64,000 bases of DNA from Lasiodiplodia sp. COLG20 (taxonomy: Eukaryota; Ascomycota; Dothideomycetes; Botryosphaeriales; Botryosphaeriaceae): the NCBI GenBank assembly GCA_009801085.1, contig VNWV01000014.1, positions 298,282-362,281 of the forward strand, in the 5' to 3' direction. The notes beneath the pieces were generated by a model. It worked only from the letters and a program-made list of their open reading frames with translations, searched no databases and was not told the origin of the DNA. Position 1 is the first letter of the stretch; each line of letters begins with the position of its first letter. The position numbers were made by a program, and so were the translations under genes. Positions 1 to 11,033 of the stretch are shown here, in pieces.

Positions 1-297
1 TCTAGACCATGATCTTTGCGGATAAAATCTACGCCGAGGTGGCTTCATTGTGGCTTGATATTTCAGTTATGGACACCTTTATTTCGGGTGAATCATTTTG
101 AGTCACACTCACAGTGCTGTGACGAGAGCCACTGCAGCCTCCAATTGTTAGTTCGTGTATATGGCGTTGAAGACAAAATTCCCTCATGTAAGTTTAGATG
201 GCACTTGTAATCTTCGAAGCGGGGCACGACTCCATTGCAGTCACTAGTACGAGATGTTCAAAACATGGTTTGATTGATCCTATACACTCCACAGGCG

Positions 298-3200
298 TCA
301 TCGGTTCATGTACACAGTCAACTTGTCGTATGATTCCTCGCAATTTGCTACGCCTGAATCGTCCTTTGCCAAGCTTCGCCTCAGATAATCAGCTTTTTGG
401 CGCAGTGACGAAGCTTCGTCGAGGCGCCCCATCCTCTCCTTCACTTGCGCAAGCTTGAAGGTCGATCGGGCCACACGATCCGTCGAGTGGACACCCTTTT
501 CGAAAGTCTTGATAGCATCCTCAAGAAGCTGGCTGTGATACACGTCAGATACCGCGCTTGCTAGCAATGAAGAAACAGGAAGTGTGGAACTCAACACGTA
601 CCGGGCCGTTTCGTACTCCTGCAATTGAAAACAGCATCGTGCAAGCATATGCTGTGATATGGCTGTATCGTTTGCCTCTCCGAGCTTTTCGCTTCGAATA
701 GTCAGAGCCTCAGAATGAAACTTCTTGGCTGCGTGCCAGTCATTCATATCTCCGAGAACACTGCCCATGTTGTGCAAGAAAAGCGCATATCGGGTGTTGT
801 CAGAACCGGTTTCTGCCTTCTGGATGAGCAGTGCTTCTTGCATGTGAGCTTTGCTCTCCGATAAGCGTCCCATGAACTGAAGGACTCGGGACAGATTTGC
901 CCGCGAGAGTGCAATGTGGAGCGGGGAATTCTGGGATCTGCGGAGTTTCAAGGCTAGTCTGTGTGTCTCCAAAGCTTTTTCCAAATTATTCTGGGCGCAG
1001 TATGCGTTACCAAGATTGTTGTAGGCGTTCGAGAGCATAAGGATCTCATCTGTTCCGAGTTTGTCGCCGAGAGATTCATTGTACCGCTTACGGAGGTCAA
1101 CGTACATCTCATTGTAATGTGCTGCGTCGTCAATCATCGAGTCTTCCAGACAGAAAACGCCAAGACCGCATGCGATGTGTGCGCGAAGTACCAGGTTGGT
1201 GCTTGTGGGCAGATTGCATGATCGTTCGGCGAGTCGCAAAAGGGCCCACGCATCCGTCCAAGATCCTTGTTCCCAAAGATACTGTGATGTCACGTGGAGA
1301 AGTTCGGCATAGAGCTCAAGATCACTGTCGGGGATGGTCGGACTGTCCTTAGAAAAACTGTTGCTTAAAGCTATTACATGAGATGTGAGAAGCTTGCAGT
1401 CATCCCAGACCTCGGAAAGTGGGAGACCGATGCTTGAGTATGTGGGGTAGGAGTTTCGGAGAAGCGAGATACCACGAACATAGGCCTGAACAACATCATA
1501 TCCTTGAGGGCGACATCGAGTGTTCATCTGAATAAGGCGATGGATTGAGAAGAAGTGTTCACTCTGACTCTCGTACTGTTTGATGAGGCAATGTTGCCTC
1601 AAATGGCGAATCGCGGAGTAGTACCTGCAAAATAATTAATCATTATCTTGTTCAACACAGGAATGTAGCATGTCGGGAGCAATGCAGTACGGACTCGAGG
1701 TTTGAGTCAAGAAACTTGAGTTTGGACATTCCGATGGAGTCCCTGAGGAGCTTTTCCGGTATTCCGTCAGGATCCAGCAATGCAAACACATCCAAAACAG
1801 CTTTGGAACTGTCGTCCAGACGAGAAAAAGACATCTCCCAGACATTTTGTAGTGTAAGGTGGTAATGCAGGCGATCGATAAGGGTTGACTGGCTCTGGAT
1901 CTTCTGGTAGTTGTCATTTGATCGGTAAAGCGGGAGGAATTCTTCGAGTGGGCACCGAGTCTGTTGTATGAAACCAGCCATTTGCGAAATAGCCAAGGGT
2001 AAGCCGGCCAGCTCTTGACCGATCTTGGTCGCGATATCGAAGTCCTTGCCGACGGCAGGTTTGCCGAGTATGCAAAGAAGTAATTTAGCGCTCTCTTCTT
2101 CGCTGAAGGGCTCTACTTCAAGACCCGATTCCGCGATTCCGGGAACGAGCGAAGAGTTTCTTGAGGTCATCAATACGGCGCCGCCAGAGTCTGCGGCGGG
2201 CAAAAACTCCTGAAGTAGTGCTGCATCATCCACGTTGTCAAAGACGAGAAGCCAGGAACCAGCTAAATGACAGAAGCAGCGTTAGCCATTGGAACAGTAA
2301 AGCATGGTGTGTCTTACCGTTCTGTTTCATCCATACCAACACCATATCTCTGATCCTCCACTGGTCGGAGACTTGGTGGCTCTCTAAGCCAAGGTATTGA
2401 CTGATCGTCTGGAAGTCCCGAAACAGCTTTTCCTGCCTCGCTGCACTTACCCAGAAAATTGCTGGGTAAGCTGATTCGTGCTGGTAGCAATATTCCAGAG
2501 CAAGTTGAGTCTTGCCAACCCCACCCATTCCGTAGATGGCGAATGTTCTCAAGTCGGAGGAAGTGGGGTATGGTTTCAAATGATCGTGCATGATTTGGAG
2601 TAGATCCGGTCGGCCTTGGAAGATCGGGCTCCGTGGATACTTCAGAACCTTGCAATTGACGTTGACCTGGAAGGGATGTGGCAGCTGTGGACGCATGAGC
2701 GCCACAATCTGTGCGTGGCGTTCATGCTGCATTGAAATGCCTGCCGCATTTGCTGCCTTGTCGGCGTTGTCAACGTTCTGGTGGATGTTGTGCATCAGTG
2801 CGGCAAAGCGGGCCTTTTCGCCTGACCACCCCATGCGAACAATGGATTCTGTAAACCGGGTAAGAATATAGAATAACTCAAAGGTTCTTCTTACTTACGA
2901 AACGGCCGTCTCTTTAGAAACTTCAGTGTTTGACTGCAGAAACGTATATATTCGACGAAAACAGCGACAATGGCGTCCTCGACCATTGGAACGTTCCTGA
3001 AGACTCTGGCGTATATATCAAAGCGAAGCATGCAAGTGGTGATCTCCTTCCACATGCCAAGGATATCATCGTGGACGGACAAGAAGCGCGCTGCCGACTA
3101 TTTGATCGTTATCAGTCTTGCATCGAAGGTTGCCCAACGTAAGACTTACCTCTAGAATGCATGTAAAGCTTCCCCATACCAAGCCGGATATTGCATCTGA

Positions 3201-3529
3201 AGATGGGCAGAAGAGACTGATGACTTCATGCAAAGCTTTCAGCTGCTGGATGACCGGCCTGGCAGCATCGATTCTGACCATCCCATCCTTACCGCGATTC
3301 TCGTAGAAGTTCACCTTCAGCACCATTAGCCCAGATCGCCGGCGGCATCCTGAGAAACCCACCAAATTCCTTTCATTGTCGACATTGAGGAGATGCTTGT
3401 ACTCTTTCTCTCCCACGATTCTTCGACACTTGTCAACAGCCGTACGCCAAAGGATGGCGCTGGAGATGTACGTCAATGCAAAACTTCACATGGAATGTCA
3501 AGTTCAACTAACCTTGCATTCGAATCCAT
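298..3529 (-). CDS. NB-ARC/TPR STAND (NLR-like) protein with fungal N-terminal helical domain
   Basis: Six exons (3529-3513, 3459-3150, 3097-2899, 2848-2318, 2262-1695, 1624-298) join in phase into 983 aa. An in-frame TAG lies just upstream of the ATG. The N-terminal ~180 residues resemble the helical DUF7708-type domain of fungal NLR-like proteins. An NB-ARC follows, with Walker A GMGGVGKT near residue 282 and Walker B WLLVFDNVDD, where exon 5 begins. The C-terminal ~430 residues hold tetratricopeptide repeats (for example NNLGNAYCAQNNLEKALETH). Such STAND proteins act as cytoplasmic ligand-triggered switches in allorecognition or immune-type responses; the partner here is unknown. The donor of the last intron (1694-1625) is GTCCGT; a nearby GTACTG donor would break the frame. 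Family call is firm, role is inferred. Confidence 0.9.
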
Positions 3530-4347
3530 CTTCTAATAAAGATGGAGCCATACTAGCATGGGACAAAAGGTACCTGTCCGTGTGATCTCAAAATCGGGGT
3601 TGCTTCCGACATAATGCAAATTGATATTTAACTGGCAAGAGGCATCACCACACCACGAGGCCTCAACACCAAAGTTTTCTTGCTTCGCCTTTGCTTCGCC
3701 TTGCCAGTATGAGGCGAATAATGACTGGCCTATCGGTAGACGGCAGATAGTGACGCATCTCTGTCTGGCTGCCCGAAAAGCCCCCCTCGAGTGAATCCGG
3801 GCACATGGCCGTTGCGCCAAGATTGGGTGGTAAAACCAGCATGTGCTGTAAAGCAATCCGACGCCCGCATGGTGAGGCTGCGAGCCGCGGAAAGCCGAAG
3901 CTCAGCTTACGCCAAGGAATTGGCCAACACAAGCAAACCTAGTGATCTACATAGCAGATCTGTCAATCAGCATTGCTTTGTTACGGGCTGTGCTGACAGG
4001 AATTGATCTCCGGGTTCCTTGTGGCATGGTGCCAGGGGCCGGGCAAATACAATCCCTGTGTTCGCGCAACCGAGGCGACACTGATCCTGCGGGGTTAGTG
4101 ACGCAACCCACTGCAGCCACTCTCGATTCCGGACGGACGGCCGAATGTTTAGATTCGATGTCAGCTATCACGCACTGCTGCGCATTTGAGGCGGGGTAAT
4201 GGCTGTGATCTGCGTCTCGAGATAGAAGCCTGATTGATCCATTCCACATGTTTTAGCTGTCGTGTAACATTTAAAATCTGGGATTCATCTCACAACTCAC
4301 TCTTCGCTTTGAAATCTCGCTAATCACTGTCTGCATTTGGAGCGGAG
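3530..4347. other. Intergenic, no gene seen
   Basis: About 820 bp between two divergent genes. Reading frames here are short, unconserved and mutually overlapping. It presumably carries both promoters; I could not identify specific sites. Confidence 0.5.
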
Positions 4348-5438
4348 ATGACTCCTCCCGAGAGCTGTAACGCTGCCGAAGATGATTGGACAACCGCAAC
4401 GCTTGGATACGTCGACCCGGCCAAACTGCCACCGAAAGGAGAGAAGCCGTTCATTATTGTTTTCCCAATCTCGCATGTCCCAGGGGCAAAACAGCAAAAC
4501 CTTTTTTTCATTCAGAAACCTGGGGTGCGCATTCGAAACTTGAGGGGACGGGAGGAGCAATTCAATCTGGACGTGCACGGATTCCAGCCATGTCGCTGGT
4601 CATTCGATCCCTCCTGGGTGATCAGCGAGGAGGCTGTGGAGGAGATCTACTGCCGTGAAGCAGAACGCTTCCTGAAAGGTGTGCTGGATGCCAAAGACGT
4701 GGTTGTTTTCGACTGGCTCGTGAGTGCAATGTCCCTCAAGTTATGACGTTAACCGTCCTTCAGGTGAGGAAAAATACTCCACATTTTGAAGACAGACGAT
4801 TCCGAAAGCAGCTTCGGCCAGCACTGAATGTTCATATTGGTAATTCTGCAAGCAAACACTGCGCCAGTCGAGTTAACGTTCTGATTTGCAGACCAAACGC
4901 CACGATCTGCGGTGAATCGTGTTCGCTTCCACATGGGATCCAGGGCGGAAGAGCTGTTGAAGAAAAGATTTCAAATAATCAAGTATGACAACCTTGGCCA
5001 TCTAAGTCAGTAACGATCTGACAGGATCTAGTATCTGGCGTCCTCTGTTTACGCCTTTAGAAGATTGGCCACTTGCGGTCTGCGACTTCCGTACCACACC
5101 AAAGTCTTGCATCATCGCTGCAGACACGGTTTCGAGGGGCGAATACAAAGGAGAGAGTGCTTACCTCAAATATGATCCTGCCCAGGAGTTTTGGTATCTG
5201 AAACATCAGACAGTAGATGAGGTCTGGCTGATGAAGCAATTCGATTCTCTTTCTGATGCGACCAACGATTCATCCGAAAGGGTTGCACAATGTATGGGTC
5301 ACAACCCCTATTTTGAAACCTGATGACTCATGAAATCATACAGTCGCCGCGCATACAGCTTTTGATGACCCAAATGCAGGCAAGAATGCAAGACTCCGAG
5401 AGAGCATTGAACTTCGAATGCTGGTTTTCTATGACTGA
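4348..5438 (+). CDS. AsaB/CmcJ/NvfI-like hydroxylase-desaturase
   Basis: Five exons (4348-4719, 4764-4839, 4892-4982, 5032-5291, 5344-5438) give 297 aa, the usual family length. Family signatures: an early IRNLRGRE..F.LD.HGFQ block near residues 65-80, a central NIWRPLFTPLEDWPLAVCDFRT-like stretch (here broken by the 4983-5031 intron just before IWRP), and the closing RESIELRMLVFYD. The AsaB/CmcJ group is known from fungal secondary metabolism (aspergillic acid, meroterpenoids) and cephamycin 7-alpha-hydroxylation; members are thought to be oxygenases acting on small molecules. No synthase (PKS, NRPS, terpene cyclase) lies in the window, so the substrate cannot be assigned. The third acceptor is read as GATCTAG before TATCTGG because the upstream ACAG would break the frame. 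Confidence 0.85.
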
Positions 5439-5666
5439 AGAGAGGATTGATGACGAATGAAAGTATTGTTCTTAAGATGTGTCTTCATTTAGTGTGCTGA
5501 TGTAACGATCCTTCAATCCTGGAACACACTTGATACCGCGTACTAATACTTTCATAGACATTGAGTGGATTCCATTCATGTAGTCGACAAATGGAAGTTC
5601 AATCCTAGAAGCAGGTATCCTTGTATTGGATCAAAGTGTCATCCTGTCCGCTTTTCCATATGAGCA

Positions 5667-5861
5667 TCAGCCCATTGTCTGTGAAGGCGCAGCTTCGAGG
5701 AGGTAGGTTTGATCGATGAGGTGGAGATCCTCCTCGTTGATGGTGGTGTTGGCAATCATCTCTTGGTCCTTCTCGAGCCACTCCTTCCAAGGCTGACTTA
5801 GATCGGCTGATGCATCGCCCGACTCGTTGACTGGATTGTCCTTCTGCGGCTGTGATTCCAT
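5667..5861 (-). CDS. Small acidic hypothetical protein
   Basis: ATG-initiated 64-aa frame rich in Glu, Asp and Gln, with no signal peptide or membrane segment. Upstream on the same strand a well-formed GTATGT donor and a CTGCAG acceptor could bound a 5'-UTR intron, which weakly supports transcription. I do not recognise a family. It sits between the AsaB-like gene and the serine hydrolase and could equally be a chance frame in a 3' region. Confidence 0.25.
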   Translation of the reverse strand: MESQPQKDNPVNESGDASADLSQPWKEWLEKDQEMIANTTINEEDLHLIDQTYLLEAAPSQTMG

Positions 5862-6233
5862 TCTGGTCTGTGTTCTCTGCAGTCAGATTCAAGACACCAC
5901 TGTCGTGTTACGTAGTACATACGTAGGCTGCGTTTGTGAAAGCAAGGCTGTGGTGTTGATTTTGATGGAGAAGAAACACGTCGCAAAAGACAGGTCGCAT
6001 TTTTTCTCGCTTCCCTCGGACTCGTGCTAATATAGGTATGAATGAGAATCACATGGACCTTTTCATACTCTGTTTTTACTCGCCTTGCCGTACTCTGAAC
6101 CAGTAGAGACCCTTGTACGAAGTTGGGCAGCCATGCAAAGGACCCTGATAAGATCAACCGAGCCAATAATACCGAAACAAACCGAAAGTTTAAAATCGAT
6201 CATGGAAGTTACGCATGACCCACCCAACTTTCG

Positions 6234-8112
6234 TCAAGCCTGCTTCCGCAGAAAGGCGGGTGGAAGATCTGCGTCAAGCCACCACTTCAGACCAATGACG
6301 GCGCCCAGGAAGTCCCTCTCGAATTGCACCAACATCACACGCCAATCATCGTAATCAATCATGCCTAAGCTCATATGCTCGTCATAGGACTCGGTGACGA
6401 ATTGGAACGTTTCATAGTGATAATGGCGCAGTGGCGATCTTTGGGACGCTTTCCCTCCTTGGTGGAGAATCAGCTGGCCATTTTCGAGGCTGACGCTCAT
6501 GGGAATCTCGAGTTTCGCATCGCGATAGGCGCCAACATACTCGTAAAGTGGACCATGGGATGTGCCGCTCACTTGATGCTCTTTCAGAGGATCTGCGAGA
6601 ACACGTTGATGCCAATGCTTGCATCTGCCCGCGAGGCTCTCTGCCAGAGCCTCGTAATCCACAGCCGCAGTGGCGTCAGGATCGACGACCTGACTTGCCA
6701 ACACATGGGTGATCAGTTCGTTGGCATCGCCCAGGGCTGTGGTGTTTCCGAGGACCACGATGGCAGTGTCCAGCTCAGGGATGAGGACGAAGGACGACAA
6801 CGCCCCGGCGTTCTCTCCACAGTGGGATAGTGCCAGGGTATGAGAGTTGGGCTTGCCGATAGGTGGAATCGGAACATCGCTGGCAACGGCGTTGTTGCGG
6901 CCCCCGATGCTCAGCCTCGATGGAAGCATCAGCCTCATAAAACCCATCCCATAGGAGCGTTCCAGCTCGCCATATGAAATGCTACGTGGCATGATCATCT
7001 GGGGTTGAAAGATTTCACCGATGTGGCATATGGTCCGATGATCCTTTTCGTATGCGTAGGCTTCCAGCAACTGTTGAGCCCACTTGAGCATGTCAGAAAC
7101 GCAGCTCCGGATGCCCCCTCCGGGTGTGAACGGAGACGCCTCCCATGGTGGCTCGGCTATCTGGATAGGCTTTCCTGTCCTGGATGCGGCATATGCCAGG
7201 CTAATGTTCGAGTCTGGTATGTCCTCTTGTTTGATACAAGTTCTGTCCAAGCCATACTCCTTGAAGACACGGCCTTTCATGAAATCAAGGTAATTGGCTT
7301 CCTTGCTCTTTCTCTGAATGACGAGACCGGCCACCGCATACATCCAGTTGTTGTAAAGCCATTCACGGTTTAACGGTTGTATCCTTGGCAACGCGTTGAC
7401 CCTCTTGATCAGTTCAGCGTGTGACACCAAAACCTCGCTGCGTTGGCCCACCCAAGACATGTCTATGCGGCCGTAGCCCGTCCGATGTGCTAAAAGATCA
7501 ACGAGTGTGGCTCTGTCTTCTCTCAACTCTGGTATATATTTCTGGGCCGGGGCATCGAGATTTATTTCTCCATCGCCAGCCAGAAGAACGCAAGCGGTGG
7601 CCGTGAAAGCTTTGGTGCAGGATGCAATGTTGTAGAGTGTATTCTCATCCGCTGGTATCTTGTTTTCTTCGTCACGGTAACCCTTTCCCTTTGCCAGGAT
7701 TGTTTGGCCACGATGCAGAACTCCATAGGAGATGCCCACTTGGCCCATGATTTGGCATATCCGATTGATAATGGGCTCTAAATCTCCTAATCGCTGCTTC
7801 AATGATGTTTCCTGTGTATTGCTATATCAATCAGCTACTGGGCTATCGGTCGAGAGAAGTTACTCACGTTATCCGATCGCCGTCTTTGCCGTCTAGGTAG
7901 AAGGTTGTATCCGACACTTCGGTTCCCTGTGTGGCTCCCAGCGATAGTGGCTTCAACGGAAGCATTGGAGATGGCGCTTCCAAGGGAGGGTTAAGGGAAA
8001 GGGGTTCCAGAGAGGTCACCGACGATGACGAGTGGAGTGATGGTACTTCCTGCCATGAAGATTCCTGTGATGGAAACCCCTGCGGCGAGGTCTCCAGCGG
8101 TGAAGCCTCCAT
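6234..8112 (-). CDS. Beta-lactamase-like serine hydrolase (class C / LACTB fold)
   Basis: Two exons (8112-7868, 7821-6234) give 610 aa. The ~85-residue N-terminus is Ser/Pro/Glu rich with SPLE/SLEP-type repeats and looks disordered. The catalytic domain starts near residue 90 and shows the SxxK nucleophile motif SCTK at ~149-152, a YxN motif (YNN in WLYNNWMYAVAGL) and a late LSHCGENAGALSSF stretch at the place of the K/HxG motif. Fungal relatives include polyketide transesterases and trans-acting hydrolases as well as uncharacterised esterases. The acceptor is read as TATAG before CAATACACAG; the nearer CACAG would shift the frame into a stop. It lies tail to tail with the AsaB-like gene (the small ORF lies between them), so a shared metabolic role is possible but unproven. 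Confidence 0.85.
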
Positions 8113-8531
8113 GTTGTGGCTGATGCTTGCTGTGAATTATACCCTCGGGAACACAAAGAGAATTTGTCGAGCTATATAGTCTTCCCATTGTCACACAAGA
8201 AACAAAAAACGTTCATTCAGGTATGCGCTCTATCACACAAGGCAACGTTCTGCGCAAATAGTGAGCTTCGGCTAATGGCGTGCATGAACGCCTGCAGGGC
8301 CATATAACAGGCAGAGATTCTATCCACACGGATGAAGTGGCGGGAGAATGCCGCTATTGTTTGCTATTTCGAGCAGTGGGCGCGCAGTCATATACTGAAG
8401 TAGCGAATGAGCGCTAAGCGGCATTCCCGCAGCAGAACGTAGATCAATTCAAGTGGCTTTTCCCGGACGGCAGCCATACAGTCCCCTCTTGCAGCCGATG
8501 GCTAGCGTGGATTTGCTTTTTGCTCATGTCA

Positions 8532-8614
8532 TGGGTAGTTGAAGCTATTGTCCGGACGAGAATGTCGAATTTTTAATTCTACATACACGTCCGGACGATA
8601 GCTCCAGTTACCCA
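8532..8614. repeat. Palindromic repeat family, copy A
   Basis: An 83-bp imperfect palindrome starting TGGGTAGTTGAAGCTATTG and ending in TTACCCA, with TCCGGACG in the left arm and CGTCCGGACGATAGC in the right. The centre is AT rich. Four more copies occur at 37181, 46868, 47042 and 57731. Intergenic, upstream of the aldo/keto reductase gene. Confidence 0.85.
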
Positions 8615-8794
8615 CATATGTTATTTTTCTAAGGCAGAGCAGGGGAGCCCTGCTCTTCTTCGCGCTAGCTATCGGCTGCGAGGAGAGCTGTACTGTAGGA
8701 GCCAAGTCGCCACTAGCGAAAAAGAAAAACCCCGCACTGTCCTACCTGAGACGCCTCTGAGCCCAAAGTCCATCAGACACATCGCATTTTGAGA

Positions 8795-9772
8795 ATGAAA
8801 TCTAATGACGCCTGCACAACGAGAATGGCACAGGAAAGGCAGCAACCAACGCAATGGCGCTGGGAGCACGGACCGTTCCTTTACGGCACAGAGTTCAAGT
8901 TTTCCCCCGACGTCATCGCCACTGCTGTGCTGGCAGGATTCAGGGCCATAGACACAGCCGCACAGCCCCGGAATTGTGATGAAGAGGCAGTTGGAGCAGG
9001 TGTCGAAAAAGCAATCCTGGAGTCGAATGGGAGGATCAAACGCACCGATTTGTGGATACAGACCAAGTTCACGCCGATTGGAGCTCAATCGTACAAAGAA
9101 GTCTTTCCGAAACCGTTGCCGTATGACGCGAAAGACCCAATCGAAGTAATGGTGGAAAAAAGCGTTCGCTCGAGCCTCCAGAAACTGAAGACCGACTACC
9201 TGGATGCTGTGCTGCTTCACGAACCGTTGGATACGATGGCGGATACACTACGGGCCTGGAACAGTCTGGAAAAATTTGTCCCGGCCACAGTGCGACACCT
9301 CGGCATGTCCAACGTACAAGTAGACGTCACGAGAGAACTATGCAGCCAGGTCGTGGTGCAGCCATCCATCGTGCAGTCGCGCTTCCGTCTTGTGCGATCG
9401 ACAACAAAGGAGTCTTACGACATGCGTCTTAGGCAATTTTGCCAACGAAACAGCCTCGTATACCAACCATTCTGGGTTCTCAAAGCAAATCCGCATCTTC
9501 TAAAGGCCGATCTTGTTGTCGCTTTGGCATCGCACTTTTCAGTCTCCCAGGAACAGATTCTCTACGCATTGGTGGCTTCACTCGGAGGCCAGATATGCAT
9601 ATTGAACGGGACAACGTCTGCAACACACATAAAAGAAGACCTTGAGGCTATGGAAAAGATTGGAACAGTTCCAGAACCGGTTGTGAGATCGTTTGAGGAA
9701 ATACTCCAGAAGTTTTCAAACACAATGCAAGCGCAAGACGGAAAGGAAAGAAAGCACCATAGCTCTGAATGA
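8795..9772 (+). CDS. Aldo/keto reductase family protein lacking the catalytic tyrosine
   Basis: Single exon, 325 aa from the ATG at 8795 (a second ATG at residue 11 is possible). TIM-barrel signatures: GFRAIDTAAQPRN near residue 48, IQTKFTP near 88, DYLDAVLLHEPLD near 134 and RHLGMSN. Of the classical AKR tetrad Asp-Tyr-Lys-His, Asp53, Lys91 and His142 are present, but there is no tyrosine between Asp53 and Gly67; Cys61 (TGT at 8975-8977) stands at about the expected place. The protein may be catalytically altered or non-catalytic. It converges on the membrane-protein gene downstream, with 52 bp between stops. Confidence 0.87.
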   Translation: MKSNDACTTRMAQERQQPTQWRWEHGPFLYGTEFKFSPDVIATAVLAGFRAIDTAAQPRNCDEEAVGAGVEKAILESNGRIKRTDLWIQTKFTPIGAQSYKEVFPKPLPYDAKDPIEVMVEKSVRSSLQKLKTDYLDAVLLHEPLDTMADTLRAWNSLEKFVPATVRHLGMSNVQVDVTRELCSQVVVQPSIVQSRFRLVRSTTKESYDMRLRQFCQRNSLVYQPFWVLKANPHLLKADLVVALASHFSVSQEQILYALVASLGGQICILNGTTSATHIKEDLEAMEKIGTVPEPVVRSFEEILQKFSNTMQAQDGKERKHHSSE

Positions 9773-9824
9773 ACGGTATGAATAACATTCTATTGAAGAC
9801 ATCCAAAGATGTCATAATTTGTTG

Positions 9825-10685
9825 TCAATCCTCATCGGGCGAGGTGTGCAGCTTTCGTCGGATGCTTGAAAAACAGATACTGCCCAGTGTAAAAATGCCG
9901 ATCAGTGTGGGAATGAGCTGACCACTGTCAAGCAGTGAAATAGAACCCATGTCCACGTTGTTGATTCGTATGGTCATTTCCACCATAAGGATGGAGATCG
10001 TTCCACTCACGAACTGGACGAAGCTCAGGACGTATATTGCTGTGTTTATATGGTCGTTGTCGTCATTGAGATCTGGTGGGGCAGTTCCGGCGAGGAGAAC
10101 GTTGACAGCTGCGGCTAACGCACCAAATCCGCAGAAACAGCCGATTACGCTGAAGACCTTTCCAGATATCCTCCACTTTCCATACACACTGATAGATCCG
10201 AAGAGAAATACTAGCACATCGCAACCTGTTTTCCGTCCATTATCGACACCAACGAAATAGAGCCACGGCTGGGTTCCTATAACACAGAGCCAGAGAAGTA
10301 GCATTGTCGCGAAAGATCCCGTCGATTCATGAAGGCGTGCAATGCTAGGGGGCACATTCCCGATATTCAAGAAAAATATCAGCCATGTGACAATGTACCA
10401 CTCCAGCGCAACAAGATTGTTTTCAGATAACGTGCGGAAGGTGTTTATGAAGACGGAAACCGAGAGGATGTTGGTCGTCGTACGTGCAACACGTGTTTGT
10501 GATGGATTGAAAATCGTCGCCACCAGGACAGCTGCCCACTGCAAATAGAGTCCAATTCGGATGCCAATTCCATAGACGTCTGGATCGCCTTCGATAGTGC
10601 ACGAGGCTGTATCAGACTCAAAATGTGTAAAAGCAGATGTTTGAGAGACAAATGACCAGAAAAGAGGTGCCCGTACCCAACGCAT
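9825..10685 (-). CDS. Multi-pass membrane protein of unknown function
   Basis: About 286 aa from the ATG at 10685; the frame is open further upstream but without another ATG. Some seven to eight hydrophobic segments are visible, beginning with GIRIGLYLQWAAVLVATIF after an NPD-like motif (GDPDVYGIGIRIG). This opening recurs in an unnamed fungal integral-membrane family, but I know no assigned function. The C-terminus is short and charged (RRKLHTSPDED), probably cytosolic. An upstream exon adding N-terminal residues cannot be excluded. Confidence 0.7.
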   Translation of the reverse strand: MRWVRAPLFWSFVSQTSAFTHFESDTASCTIEGDPDVYGIGIRIGLYLQWAAVLVATIFNPSQTRVARTTTNILSVSVFINTFRTLSENNLVALEWYIVTWLIFFLNIGNVPPSIARLHESTGSFATMLLLWLCVIGTQPWLYFVGVDNGRKTGCDVLVFLFGSISVYGKWRISGKVFSVIGCFCGFGALAAAVNVLLAGTAPPDLNDDNDHINTAIYVLSFVQFVSGTISILMVEMTIRINNVDMGSISLLDSGQLIPTLIGIFTLGSICFSSIRRKLHTSPDED

Positions 10686-11033
10686 GGTGGATACAAGTGT
10701 GAGTGTCGCACAATAGCGGACGGGTATGATCAATCTTGCTTATCTTGAGAATCGTCCAGGATTGTTGGCATTCAGGCTAAACACGCACCAATAGCTATTG
10801 CATGCCACATGTACCCATGCTTGCAGTCTCACAGCATGCGGCAGTTGGTCGATCATTAAACAAAAACTCTAAAATCATCAGCTGGTCAAAGGGTAGAGTC
10901 GGCTTAACTGGGCTCTCTTGGACAACCCAGCTTCCCGATCGCTCGACGCCCGAACTTAACGTCTGCTGTGCGACCTGATCCTGCGCGTTCTGTATCACCT
11001 ATATTGTTGTTCCGTGGATTTGCGCATTGCTCA

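Noticed and set aside
1625..1658. 34-nt intron using the GTGTTG donor in the NB-ARC/TPR gene
   Set aside because: Phase fits but it is too short; the GTCCGT donor at 1694 gives a 70-nt intron in the same phase.
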